Of a stretch of 64,000 nt of DNA, positions 51,141-62,699 are shown one piece after another (positions within the stretch are counted from its first letter, which is position 1; the number at the start of each line of letters is the position of its first letter). The DNA is from Dendrocalamus latiflorus. Taxonomy: Eukaryota > Streptophyta > Magnoliopsida > Poales > Poaceae. The position numbers were made by a program, and so were the translations under genes. The notes beneath the pieces are model-generated. The model ran no database searches and was not told the DNA's origin. It saw nothing but the letters and a program-made list of their open reading frames with translations. The stretch is taken from contig CM029654.1 of NCBI GenBank assembly GCA_017311315.1, positions 558,001 through 622,000 of the forward strand, given 5' to 3'.

Positions 51141-53051
51141 ATGGCCACCTCCGTCGTGCCCCTCCGCTCCCTCTCCATGGCCGTGGCCGCGCCCACCGAC
51201 GCCGCCTTTCCTCCTCACAAGCTCCCCCTCCCCTTCCTCTTCTCCCGCGCGCCTCTCCTCCGCTCCGCCCGCCGCCTCCCCCTCACGCCCCTCGTCGCCT
51301 CCTCTGACGCCACTGCCGCCGAGGCAGGCATCGACTGGACCGACGAGGAGGCCGAAGAGCCGCTACAGGAGGGGGGTGAGGAGGAGGAAGGGGAGGGCGC
51401 GGTAGTTGCCTCGGGGGAGCAGGAGTACGCGGTGGAGCCCCCCGAGGAGGCCAAGGTGTACGTGGGCAACCTGCCGTACGACGTCGACAGCGAGCGCCTC
51501 GCCCAGCTCTTCGACCAGGCCGGCGTCGTCGAGGTCGCCGAGGTGAGCCCACTGCCTCACCCAAAAAAATGACTTAAATTTGACATTTGCTTTGCTTTGC
51601 TTGCTGTGATGAATTCGATTATCCTCTGCTCTAGGTATAATCAGCTACGTTTAAAACTGCTTGCTGTGCAAAGATTGAATTCCGGTAATTACTTGTGGTT
51701 AGTGTTCGTACTTGCTTATTCGTGAGCTAGCATCTTGTAATTTATGCGCTCTAGTTCTGTCGATGTAATCAGCTATTAATTTGTTTTGGTTGGCGCGTGT
51801 ATATATTATGGTGCACTTGATAATTGATACAATGTGAAGCTCATGGCTTCCAATATTTGTCATCTTATCATGCCAATTGCAGGAAATGGGCTGTTTGCTG
51901 TAACTGTGGAGTCAAGTTTTGTTCTGCTCTCTATTGTTGAATGTTTTGAGATTGCATTATTTTTTAAGGCCAATATTCCTAATAATCGTTCCTTGAGTGA
52001 GTGTGCTTGGCTTGATTGTTGTTGTTTTTTTACGTTGCTTTGTGGATATCTAGATCATTTACAACAGAGAGACAGGCCAGAGCCGTGGATTTGGGTTCGT
52101 TACCATGAGTACTATTGAGGAAGCTGATAAAGCCATCGAGATGTTCAACCGCCACGTGAGTGCATTTCTATTTTCTCATTTTCTTAGCTCTTTGAACTAT
52201 CTAGAGTTTAAAGGAAATCCACTGTATTTTGTAGCTTTCATCATTTGCATGTGCTGAAGCTATTAATTCATACGCTGCTATTACACAAGAAAATTGCTGT
52301 ACCTTGAGAATTTTGAGATGACTCGAGCACATATCTGATAAAAGGGGACTACTGTTGGGCACATATCATTTCATTCTGTGGCTTAGATCACAGAGGGACA
52401 TATGCTAGCTACTTTCAACAGCTTGTATGGAGCATAGATGCATTCATATTTGATCAACCAGTCAGTAAATGCACTTGAAGATAAAGATATTTCTGCACCT
52501 AGTAGAACAGAATGTTTAAGCTTGCATATTTTGCTGAACAGTTGATTGTTTAAACTTATATTTAATAGGACATTAGCGGAAGGCTTCTGAATGTAAACAG
52601 GGCAGCTCCCAGGGGTTCTCGTATGGAGACACCTCCTCGACAATTTGCCCCTGCTTTCAGGGCTTATGTTGGCAACCTGCCATGGCAAGTGGATGACTCA
52701 AGGTTGATGCAATTGTTCAGTGAGCATGGGGAAGTAGTTAATGCTACGGTCGTCTACGACAGAGAAACTGGGCGTTCCCGAGGATTTGGATTCGTATCTA
52801 TGGCATCAAAGGAGGAGCTGGATGATGCTATCTCTGCCCTTGATGGACAGGTGAGGACAGCATCTTTTACATAAAGCATACGCTAAGACAACTACACAAG
52901 GAAGCGAATCTTTTCTCTCGACAAGTCAAATATCACTGTGTGTATGCCAAACATGGAAGCTCTGAGCTAATGTTAAATTTATCCATAGGAATTGGATGGC
53001 CGCCCACTTCGAGTGAATGTTGCGGCAGAGCGACCGCAGCGAGGCTTTTGA
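51141..53051 (+). CDS. Chloroplast two-RRM RNA-binding protein (4 exons, 282 aa)
   Basis: It belongs to the cp28/cp31-type plastid ribonucleoproteins that bind, stabilise and help edit chloroplast transcripts. Exons are 51141-51542, 52054-52155, 52569-52850 and 52989-53051, in frame, 282 residues. A Ser/Ala/Pro/Arg-rich transit peptide (about 1-55) leads into an acidic linker (about 62-105, many Glu). RRM1 has RNP2 VYVGNL (about 106-111) and RNP1 RGFGFVTM (145-152). RRM2 has YVGNLPW (about 201-207) and RGFGFVSM (239-246). The C-terminus is short and ends RPQRGF. The ATG at 51141 was chosen because it opens the transit peptide. An in-frame ATG at 50970 would add a stretch without family resemblance. 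Confidence 0.94.
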
Positions 53052-53703
53052 TGCAGTGATATGGGAGAACATGGCTGCGTGTTTGTCATGAGCACTAGCA
53101 CGCATCAGAACAGCAATGCTAAAATGTTCTGCGGGAGGCGGAAGCTGACGCTGTCACTGGTAGATCCTGCATTAGCTTCCAGACGTTGGTTTCTCACCTC
53201 CCATCTTTTTTTTATGCTTCTCTTCGCTGCTGATGCTATGTTAAATTATTGTCGACACCATGAGTTCATATTTTCAAGTAGGCTGTTGTGACGATGTCCT
53301 TAGTGTATGTTCTCATCATAATCCAAGGTTTTGTTGGTGATGTTATTTGAGCACACACTATGTTTTTCTTGCAAACTGACATTGTTCACAGAACGCGTAG
53401 GAAACCACGATTATCCAAAGAAATGTAGAATTGCTCAAATTTATAGGATACATTCACCTAAAACAAACCAAACTGCCTATATCACAAGCATTTCATTCGA
53501 GAGCACAGACCAGTAGCTCTGAGAAACCACGGTGCACTAATACTACTAAGGACTAGAGGGAGCTAAACACAAGCGCAGACTTCATAATGAGCCAGCATCT
53601 TACATTACAGACAGTAGGGATCAGTTTATGTACACAATGGTAACGTCTTGATAAGAAGGTTTGAGTTCACACATTGAAGATAACATTTGGCAGAACACGG
53701 CAA

Positions 53704-55530
53704 TCAGTTCCCATGCAATTGGGCGTCCTTGCTAGTCAGGGGCACATAGCGCACAGACGTCTCATCTCTTATGCTGACCGAGCCATCAAGCTTCTTGTCC
53801 ACCACCTTCAGCTCCTGGAAGACGGTCCCAACCGGGATCACCATTCTGCCACCGGGCTTTAGCTGCTCGATCAGCGCCTCTGGAATCCGCGGCGCTGCAG
53901 CTCCAACATGGATGGCATCATAGGGTGCGAGCTCTGGCCAACCTTCCCTGCCATCTGCATCAGTTGTAAACATCAATTAGTCCGTTAGATCATGTACAAT
54001 TACATTAAAAAAAACAAGTGCTGCTGGATTCACATGGAGGCACAATCTGAGTTTCAGATAAACTATAGTAAGATGGGCACAATTGCTGCAGGATTCCATC
54101 TAAGGAGAAGTATACACATCACAAAGGGAGAAGAACCATCATGTGGTATGGACAAACGACAAACGCACTTTGAAGAATAAAATAACTTGTTACTAATATG
54201 CTAGACACAACAGAAGTACCCCATGTAGTTCAAGCAGGTTCCTTCATTAAATTTTTTTTTAAAAAATGAAAATTGCACAGTTGATATGTTCATCTGAAAT
54301 ATTAACTCAGGCCTCTGCAACCCTTACCTACACATCAAAGTCCACATGAGCTTGAGTTGAAGACTTGCCACTTTAACATGGTTGTGGAAAATACTAGTGG
54401 CGAAGCAAGTAAATAATTGAGAATTTCAGACTTGCCCTACTTACCAGCAATATGAATACTAAGGGATCCATCATTCAGCTGTGGGGCTGCTGCACTTTTC
54501 TTGATGTTTTCAATAGAAGAAGCAACCAACTCTGGAATATGTTCAACACTAACTGCTCGCCCTCCTGGTCCAACCATGAGTGCAAAGCAAGCTGTTAGGT
54601 ACCCTGAGCCTGTGAAATCACAGTGAGTTTAGCAACAAACATATAGACCAAAGGCGTTAAGCATTTCAACCACTAAAACAAGCTACTACTATCATCACTT
54701 AGATACATATATCAGTATGACATAAACAAGAGATCAGACAGAAACCAGCATTAATACTGAATCTTCAAAATAAAGGGTTAAAACGAGAGAATAACAAGTC
54801 AAGTGTGGCGAACTGTCCTCTCATATATGTTGACAGACTGCTCTGCATTTTAAACCTTAAACAAGCAATATGCAGGTTGTGTTAGTTGTAAACATCTGGA
54901 ATGACTATTGCAAGAACCTCGACAGATCATATTTCAGATGAAATGGTGCAAAACCAATTAAGATGTACTCTTTCGAAACAAGGGATAATTTTAAAATCAG
55001 TTAACGCAATATCACCGTTAGCTGATAGATTAAACAATAATTGTAACAGTTAATCCAAAACAAATGCAATCTAGACTGTCCTACCGAGATTCTTGATGTA
55101 GAATGCTAAATAAGAAAACAAAACAAGACTTTGCGATGCAGCATAAGCATTGTATAGTTGAACTGATTGGACACAATCGAGTGTTATAAATACCTGATCC
55201 AACATCCAGAGCCCGCATTCCAGGCTGAAGATGCTTCTCCAGGAGCTCCAAGCAAGCAGCATGCATGTGAGGCGCAGATATGGTTGCATTGTAGCCAATT
55301 GGCATCGGGCTATCGAAATAGGGAGAGCCACCGGGAGGCACAAATAACCCCCTGTCGATGGTCTTCATGACCCCCGCAACTTTGCTCGACTTGATCATCC
55401 CGTACCTCTGCAGTTGCTCAACCATGGCCTTGTTCTTGTCGCTGGCTCCGCTCGACGACAGTCGGTGCTGTATCAGTATCACCACCAGCAGCAGCAAAAC
55501 GAAACATATGAAATCAATCCCCTTGTCCAT
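53704..55530 (-). CDS. PIMT: Protein-L-isoaspartate O-methyltransferase (3 exons, 250 aa)
   Basis: PIMT uses S-adenosylmethionine to methylate isoaspartyl residues in aged proteins, starting their repair. It is important in seeds. Minus-strand exons are 55194-55530, 54445-54609 and 53704-53954, in frame, 250 residues. Visible features are a hydrophobic N-terminal segment (FICFVLLLLVVILIQ, about 7-21) absent from the simplest family members, the substrate-side motif MPIGYNATISAPHMHA, the AdoMet-binding motif I DVGSGSGYL (about 109-117) and the C-terminal motif PGGRMVIPVG. The hydrophobic stretch predicts a membrane anchor or signal-anchor facing the ER or organelles, an extension also known for some plant PIMTs. 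The start at 55530 is the first ATG of the frame. Confidence 0.94.
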
Positions 55531-55604
55531 TCTAAATGGTAGCAAATTCAGTGAAGAACACTGACTCTATGGTTGACACATACACTGAAATCTATAGATT
55601 ACAA

Positions 55605-55906
55605 TAGTTAGAGACCCGTGCGTGCGTTGCAACGAATTCATAAAAATGGTAACGAATTCATAAAAATGGTAAGACGGAACTTACTGTCTGATCAACTTTT
55701 CACATCAAACATTGAAGAGCAAACGACAGAGATAGAAGGGTGGCTAGAATACGCGAGGAGGTGAGAAAAGTGGAGAGGGTGGATGGTTGTAACATGAGAG
55801 AGAGAGAGGGGAGGAGAGAGATGAATGGTCCAGATTAAATCGGATGACTGTAGAAAGGGGAGAGAAGACTGCACCAATCACTAACTCCTCTTTATATAAT
55901 AGTAGA
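55605..55906 (-). mobile_element. Small Helitron-like element upstream of PIMT
   Basis: Read on the minus strand it starts TCTACTATTATATAAAGAGG after an A (at 55906), typical of rice Helitron 5' ends. Near the other end is GCAACGCACGCACGGGTCTC, the GC-rich sequence seen before Helitron 3' termini. The final CTRR is not exact (CTAACTATT), so the 3' boundary is uncertain. The element contains a perfect 20-bp tandem duplication (55631-55650 and 55651-55670). Confidence 0.5.
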
Positions 55907-57519
55907 TGACAAATCAGAATCTTTAACCTCAACCTATGCAAACCATCAAAGCTAACACATGTGTACCAAAGAAGCCACTGGGAGAAAGAAATACTAGCGT
56001 ATGTTACTAAAACAACGCCCCTGCAATCCTGCTTCAACTCGACATATCCTTATAGTTATCGTTACTCCTCGATTCAGGTCGCGGTGGTTATTGCGCTTAA
56101 CAAAGGTTAATATTTTGACCCAGAAACACAAGCATCCGTGGAATTACCCGTACCATGGTCAGGTTAGGGGTTCAGAATATTAGGAGCAACCAAAAATACA
56201 AAGTAGGAGGTAAGAGCAGAATCACAATTCTGTGGCAGTGAAACAAGACAAAACTTACGGAGCGGGATGAGGAGAAACGAGAAAAGATGGAGCGGAGTGC
56301 CTCCATGGCGAGAGATGAGAGGAAGAGAGATTCTTTGGGTGTGAGACGAGTGAGGGGGTGCGTCTGGACCCTGGAAGAAGAAGAAGATGCTATGCCGCAG
56401 TGGAGAGAGATGGAGGCTTCGAGATGGCGCACCGCAAAGCAACGCAAGAGGGGAGGTAGCTGCCTGTGCCGTGCGTGTTGTTGGCCAGGCCAGTTACTGT
56501 GCGCGAGAAAACAACACCATAATCTTGGACTTTTTTTAATAATCTAATTTTTAATCAAAATTCTAGAAATATGCCTACGCAAACATTTTTTTTATACGAA
56601 TGACCTCCAGTCGCTGAACCGTTGGGTGACTAAAACTGTCGCCTAACGGCCACACAACACGGAGGCTATCCCTGGGCCGTTGGGCGACATATTTACAGTC
56701 GGCCAATGGTTAAATGACTGGGACCTGTCGTCCAACCGACGGGCGACTGCAGTTCTAGTCGCTCAACTGTTGGACAACTGGAACTCGTCCATTTTTACGC
56801 AACTGGGCCCCGACCGCGTATGGGGGCAAATGACCATTGTTGTAGATAGGTACATTTATTAAATTTTGTCTATAAGTTGTATTTTTTGAAAAAAAAAATG
56901 GGAGACAATGTTGGTTGTTTCATTTGTAATTTTCATAGATTATGAATAGTACAAAATCGGTTAGATTCATAATAACAGTTTGCGATCGTCATATGTTGTT
57001 ATAGTGCAAGAAATTTTGTGAAATTTTATTTGAGAACAATTGAGATGGCAATGATTGGTAAGTACGAAGGTAAGTACTATTGTTATGTAACCAGAAATTC
57101 ATACATAGAGGAGAACTTGTTTTGAGTCGTCTAGCAACACGAAACACGCATAGTATTTCTTTTGGAAGAATCACGCATACTAATTCCACCCATCAGAATG
57201 TGAATATGTGATTGTGCAGCTCTCCTGCGTATTCTTGAAAAAAAAAATACAATAGCAGGTTGATATGTAAGTAATACTCAGTCCAGTTAACATCCACGAC
57301 ATGCGCATAACAAATTTCACATGTGGCATAAAATTTGTAATGTAAACTGCAGATAAATCGATCTCACTACAAGTACTAATTGAATGTGATGCGCATGCAA
57401 TGCATGATTCTTTTATTTTCTTCGTCGTCCTTGTAATAATTAATCCTCCTCCACTAATGCCATGCACGCGTGCGCAGCTCAGATCAAGCATACGTGTTGC
57501 GATTCCTGAAGTATTTAGT
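55907..57519. other. Intergenic between PIMT and KDEL protease
   Basis: No gene was identified. About 56590-56830 contains repeated CCGTTGGGCGAC / GTCGCCCAACGG-type words in both orientations, which look like a degenerate foldback repeat. The remainder is AT-rich. The last stretch (about 57180-57519) is likely the 3' region of the protease gene. Confidence 0.45.
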
Positions 57520-58635
57520 TTAGAGCTCGTCCTTGAAGTCGTCCTCCTCCTGATCAGCAGCAATGGGGAGGTGCTTGGGGTTGGGGGAGGTCTTGACGGG
57601 GTAGGACGCCTCCATGGCGATGCCGCAGAGCCCCTCCTTGGCGCTCACGTCGCGCTTCATGCGGATGTACCCCTTCTCGCCCCACTCGGGCCCCCACGAG
57701 TTCTTGACGATCCAGTACTTGGTGCCGTCGACGGTGGCGCCGTACCCCACCGCCGTCACGCCGTGGTCCAGCTCCGTCCCGCACCTGCCGGCGAACACGC
57801 CCTCCGAGTAGAACTGGAAGTGCGACCCGCTGGCCTCGATGGCCACGGCCACCGGCTGCTTCGCCACCGCCTTCTTCAGCGCCGCCTCGTCGTTCGCCGG
57901 CACGTCCTCGTACCCGTCGATCGTCACCACGGGGGCCGCCGCCGACTTCTTGCACGAGCTCTGCCTCGCCCTGTAGGGGTAGGCGCTCTCGGCCGCGACG
58001 CCGCCGTTCTTGGTGATGTACTGGAAGGCGTAGTCCATGAGGCCGCCGTTGCAGCCACTGTTGGTCTTGGCGTCGCAGTCCACGAGCTGCTGCTCCGACA
58101 GAGACGTCAGGTTCTTGGTCCTGATGGCGTTGATGCCCTCCACCGCCGCGATGGTCGAGAAGGCCCAGCAGCTGCCGCACTGGCCCTGGTCCTTGACGTC
58201 GGTGACGGCGCCCTTCTGGCGCCAGTCGACGGACGCCGGGATGTAGCGGGCGCCGGCGTGCATGAACCCTCCGTCCCCGCGCCGGTCGCCGCGGAACATG
58301 CGGTGGTGGGCGACCCTGGAGCCTGCGTAGGCGCGGCGGAACTCGTCGGCGGTCATGTCGCCGAAGCGGTTGAGGCGCAGCTTGTAGGGCGCGTCGCCGC
58401 GGTTGAACTCGTGGATGTGGCGCACGTTCTCCTTGAACACGTTGAACCGCCGCGCCTTCTCCCCCAGGTCGCGCGCCACCGTGTGCAGACCGCGCCACCG
58501 CTCGTACAGAGCCCACAGGGCCTCCTCCGACGCCAGGTCATTCTCGGTGAAGTCCATGGCGCTCGCCGCCGGCGCCGTGGCCACCACTAGCACGGCAGCA
58601 GCCATGGTTGTTGCAAGCACGAGTACTCCCCCCAT
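57520..58635 (-). CDS. KDEL-tailed papain-type cysteine protease (single exon, 371 aa)
   Basis: This is a C1A cysteine endopeptidase of the vignain/CysEP group, made as a proenzyme in the ER or ricinosomes and active in reserve mobilisation and programmed cell death. The signal peptide is about residues 1-26 (MGGVLVLATTMAAAVLVV...). The inhibitory prodomain has an ERFNIN-type helix (ERWRG...RRFNVFKENVRHIHEFN, about 45-78) and FGDMTADEF. The mature enzyme follows IPASVDWR. Catalytic residues are Gln150 and Cys156 in QGQCGSCWAF, His291 in LDHGVTAVGYG and Asn312 in KNSWG. GCNGGLMD and the C-terminal retention signal KDEL (368-371) are present. The whole gene is one uninterrupted GC-rich exon. 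The ATG at 58635 was chosen because it gives a clean signal peptide. An in-frame ATG at 58716 would place 27 polar residues before it. TATATAAG near 58737-58745 is a candidate TATA box. Confidence 0.96.
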   Translation of the reverse strand: MGGVLVLATTMAAAVLVVATAPAASAMDFTENDLASEEALWALYERWRGLHTVARDLGEKARRFNVFKENVRHIHEFNRGDAPYKLRLNRFGDMTADEFRRAYAGSRVAHHRMFRGDRRGDGGFMHAGARYIPASVDWRQKGAVTDVKDQGQCGSCWAFSTIAAVEGINAIRTKNLTSLSEQQLVDCDAKTNSGCNGGLMDYAFQYITKNGGVAAESAYPYRARQSSCKKSAAAPVVTIDGYEDVPANDEAALKKAVAKQPVAVAIEASGSHFQFYSEGVFAGRCGTELDHGVTAVGYGATVDGTKYWIVKNSWGPEWGEKGYIRMKRDVSAKEGLCGIAMEASYPVKTSPNPKHLPIAADQEEDDFKDEL

Positions 58636-59226
58636 TTTGTAACGCTGAGTCGAGTGTATGCAGTAGCTATATATGAAGGTGGCTTCTTGGTCTTGTGAGA
58701 TGGTGGTGGTAGCCATGGGGATCAGCTGGTCCTTCCTTATATAGGGCATATTTTATTAACTTTTAATTTTTGTTACGGTATTTAACTTTTAAACGAAATA
58801 TTTTTGAAGACAGAGTGTATAAGTTAATTGTAGTATACGTTAAAAGCCTAACATTTATATCATCTAAAATCGCAAGTGGGTATCTATCTCCATAATTTCT
58901 ATCACAAATAACTAAAATTCAAAAATTTCAGTCATAAAAAACAGATCCATAGGTGGCTGCAATGTATCACTGGACGAATTACTCAAGATGTAGCTTGCGG
59001 GCAACATCTAGCGTACGTAGTCATTAGGGGTCAGCTACTACGTTATACACTACGAGATTCCAACTAATACACGTACGTACGTACATTCGTACACAAGGAC
59101 ATCACATAATTGTGACTGTGCGCATACCAGATATTAGAACTTGCAGTATACGCGAGCAATATATCGTAAGGAATAATTAAAGAAGTAATTAAGGCATGTA
59201 TGTACATGTTGTAATCGAGCAGCTAA
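58636..59226. promoter_or_regulatory. Upstream region of the KDEL protease
   Basis: Two TATA-like sequences lie upstream on the minus strand: TATATAG near 58667-58674, only about 35 bases before the ATG, and TATATAAGG near 58737-58745. The second fits a normal short leader. Farther up, about 58760-58880, the dispersed AT-rich repeat recurs. A CGTACGTACGTACGTAC-like run lies near 59071-59084. Confidence 0.5.
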
Positions 59227-59520
59227 GAGCATGTCCAATGCAGACGCGTAGAGAGATGCTTAGTAATAAAAAACTGATTTTTCTTGTCACATAGGATAAA
59301 TAAGGTGCTTATTTTGAAGCATCGATGCTTAAATAAGCACCGGTGCTTAGTAGGTGCTTATGTGTATAACTATATCTATTAATAGATAATATAGCATCTA
59401 AGCACCTATGGAAGAGATGCTTGCATTGGAGAAAATAACTTTTGCATGGATACTTGATGATGTGGCTATATTCTCTCTCTTTAAGCACTCATATATAAGC
59501 ATCTTGCATTGTACATGCTC
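59227..59520. mobile_element. 294-bp Tourist-like MITE, TAA duplication
   Basis: Ends GAGCATGTCCAATGCA and TGCATTGTACATGCTC are inverted repeats. TAA flanks both sides (59224-59226 and 59521-59523). The interior repeats GATGCTTA/TAAGCATC in both orientations, so the element is largely self-complementary. Confidence 0.86.
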
Positions 59521-59529
59521 TAATGCTTC

Positions 59530-62228
59530 GCTATTATTCATCGGGGATGGCTCCCCGGGGAGAGCGATACCACGTCGGTCATTTTTGCGAAAAGGCGTTC
59601 TGATTCTACGAAATTGCATATAGGTCCTTGATTTTTGCAAAAAAAACCTATCAGTCAGCGCTTTTGTGAGAACATCCTCCGTTTTCCCGAAAATACATAC
59701 GGATTTTTTCAGAGAGGCTCTCCTTTTACGTGATTAAGCCCCACAATTTTTATGCAATTATGAATGAGTCCTCTATTTTTTTTCAAAAAAGTCCTTCGCT
59801 TTCTCAAGAAATACGTGTGGGCCCTTGATTTTTTCAGAAAAGCCCTCCTATGAATTATCGACTCTTGTGCTTTGGTCCATATGGTGGCTAACGCGGCATG
59901 GCGCCGTGCTTCCGCAGCTAGTTACTATGATCGATCGATCAAACTGGTACTGGTATCGAACTACTGGTAAGTAGCTAGTATAGATACATATCCATGTTCT
60001 TAGGGGCTTTTGGTTTCTTCGAAAGTCAAAATAAACGGGGCAGCTTCTTGAAGTAAATTCTCTAAATGGCTTTCCAAGCGTAAAACAGTATACGGCGTTC
60101 GGATCGGTGTCTCCGTCGTTCGCTGTCGTCTTGAAAAACACAACAAAAAAGCCATCAGCCATAGTCCAAATGAATATTTAGCTCATATGTGAACCCCTCA
60201 TCCTAAACTCAGTGCACTCGATTTGTTCTTGAAACCTAACGAAGAGAGCATTAGCAGCCCAAATCCTCGGTAGCTAGCAGCATTCCACGAGGAGCCTCAA
60301 CTTCCCTTAGCCCATGAGGCAACTACAAACCAAGCTAACCCTTGAGCCAGTCCAAGAGGGAGGACGTGTCACCTCACAACAGCCATCGATGTCTACTCAT
60401 CTCGCATGGTTGGCCAAGAGATGTGCACCGTATCCATCGCACAGCCGCACCCAGCTAGGTAGCGACCGGTCACTGAAAAACGGGAGAAATCGGCGCTACC
60501 AGCCGCCCTCGCCTGCCATCTCGCAGTGGTTCCGCCTGGTCCCTATTGTATTGCATCCTCACCGTTCGAAGGAAGCTTAGATTCACCCGATCAGTATGTA
60601 CTTTGTTCTAAATTTCTCTCAATTCTTCCTATTTGTTTTAAAAAACACGAGGCTAAATTTATGAGTTATAATTTCAATGTGATGGTTATTGATTGTTTTT
60701 GTCGAATTGTAGGGTTAAAACTTAGGGTTTCAATTTAGATTTTTGGAATACCGGCCTAACTCGTGGCAAATCGGAGGTAAAATTGCAGTATTTGATCATA
60801 ATGTCAAGTAAGTACTAAACGTATTTTTCTATTATATCGTTCTTGAACTGTTGAATAAACAAATATCTAATTAACTTTTTCAATTAATTGGTGATGATTT
60901 TATGAATGGTATACTTATTTACTATGTAGAGAAACAAGAATTAACGAAGATCACCAATTATGTTATGTTCACCACTCTGAGTAGTTACCTTCTACTCTCT
61001 ACTCTCAGGAGTAGTTACTCCCACATTTGATATACTATATAAATAAACTGTATATACTCCTTTATTATTTTGAGTATACTCAACTACTAATTCTAAGATA
61101 CTCTATTGCAACCACATGAAAAAATTGCAATCAAGTATATAATTTTAGCTTATTTTACTAATACCTTTATATTTGCACGTAAAAAGAAAGTATGTTGAAA
61201 AAATATACATAGCACAATTAAAATGATATGTATACCACCTACATGATCTTATATACTTGTATACTCTATATATATACCCTCTATTGAGTTAGATACTCCT
61301 TACTTTGTGAGATACGATATAGAGAGTAACTACTCTCGAGAGTAGAACAAATGCTTCATACACACACCATGGTGCCCCGTCACCATGCACCATGATATTA
61401 AAAAAGTAATTTCTCCTAGGCATCATGTATGAAAAAGTTTGAATTTTTTTGGATATTGAGTTTAGCTTGTTTATTGACTAGTTCAAACAAGCTTAAACTA
61501 AAATTCAAACTAGAGTTGCCTTTCTAATGATAATTTGATTGTAGATATGTGGTGATCATGTATAAAAATTAGCAAAATATGTAATAAACAATCGTTGAAA
61601 TTTTTTTAAATTTGAATATTTTTTTGACAGGTATGCATTCCATGTGATTTGTTATAGATAGGTATATAGACTAAAACTAAAATTTTCAAGGTGTTTGAGC
61701 ACCATGGTGCCCTCGTTTCTGCTTCCTATATGTATGTGTGTGTATAGAAAAATAGTTTTATACTTTTAAGAGTACGTACTTCCACTTCTAATATATTATT
61801 TAGTGGTGCTATTATACCTCTTTATCTATTTGAACATAATCTAATAATGATTTAAGATACTCTAAAGTGAGTTCCATGAATTTTTTTATCAAATCCCACT
61901 TTTTATCACGTAATTTTTGTGTGTATTCCTTTTATACATGAAAAAAGTGTATATAGCAAGAATAAAGGGTTCTGATAAAATTTTTTCAACCAAGTCACAT
62001 TGAAGTATGTTAGAATTATTATTTAAGTATATCAAAAGTGATTAAAAAGATATAAAATATTTATTTAAATGGTATATTAGAAGTGAAAGCATATATTCTG
62101 AGAAAACGAAAAAGACTATATATACATATGGTCCACCACTTCATGACCATGCCATTCTCCGCTGGGCGCTCGAAATACATAAAAATACAAAGTTTCTATA
62201 GCGTGCGGGACTCCTCCTAATCAACAAG
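59530..62228. other. AT-rich intergenic region
   Basis: No gene is seen. From about 60950 to 62130 the sequence is strongly AT-rich with repeated GAGTAGTTACTC-like and TATATAC words. Short open frames near 60314-60738 have no recognisable family. Confidence 0.5.
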
Positions 62229-62301
62229 GACCGCGTGGCCTAATGGATAAGGCGCTCGCCTCCGGAGCGGGAGATTGTGGGTTCGAGTCCCATCGTGGTC
62301 G
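62229..62301 (+). tRNA. tRNA-Arg (anticodon CCG)
   Basis: All four arms fold: acceptor GACCGCG/CGTGGTC (one G-T pair), D arm GCCT/AGGC, anticodon stem CTCGC/GCGGG with loop CTCCGGA, and T stem GTGGG/CCCAT with loop TTCGAGT. The anticodon at positions 34-36 is CCG, reading CGG arginine codons. There is no intron and no encoded CCA. The discriminator base is G. The T-run a few bases downstream (about 62312-62317) is a pol III terminator. It is nuclear type. The internal A and B boxes (TGGCCTAATGG and GGTTCGAGTCC) are intact. Confidence 0.96.
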
Positions 62302-62311
62302 CTCCTTCTTC

Positions 62312-62317
62312 TTTTTT
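62312..62317 (+). terminator. Pol III terminator of tRNA-Arg
   Basis: A run of six T on the coding strand, about ten bases after the tRNA 3' end, matches the simple RNA polymerase III stop signal. Confidence 0.7.
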
Positions 62318-62699
62318 AAAAAAATTGTTCCGAATCTTTTCTTTTATTTTTTAAACCTTTTTGTTCCATTTTCGAACAACCAAATTGCTATGTTTTTTCA
62401 TGCATACTTTCTCATTTTATAAGACTTCGTGCAAACAATTTATGGTCACTTGATATTAATATGTTATCCACAATTAACACATAAATGTTCGCAATGTCTA
62501 CATATATAGAGCACTACGCAGAGGCTTGTCTATAAGTTGTTGGATCTATATAACCTATTGTTTATACATCAATAACAATAAAGTCATTTGTTCCAAATAA
62601 TTAAGGTAGACTGGAAATAAAACCTCCTCGAGGTCAAAGAAACGATAACCTTGTAATAAAATTTACAAGACTAAAACTTTAAGACCTACGTCCTGTCAT

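Noticed and set aside
57554..58516. 320-aa minus-strand frame overlapping the protease
   Set aside because: It is an out-of-frame reading of the same exon, rich in Arg and Gly without motifs.
57400..58590. 396-aa plus-strand frame opposite the KDEL protease
   Set aside because: It is the antisense shadow of a GC-rich coding exon. The minus-strand frame has full protease motifs.
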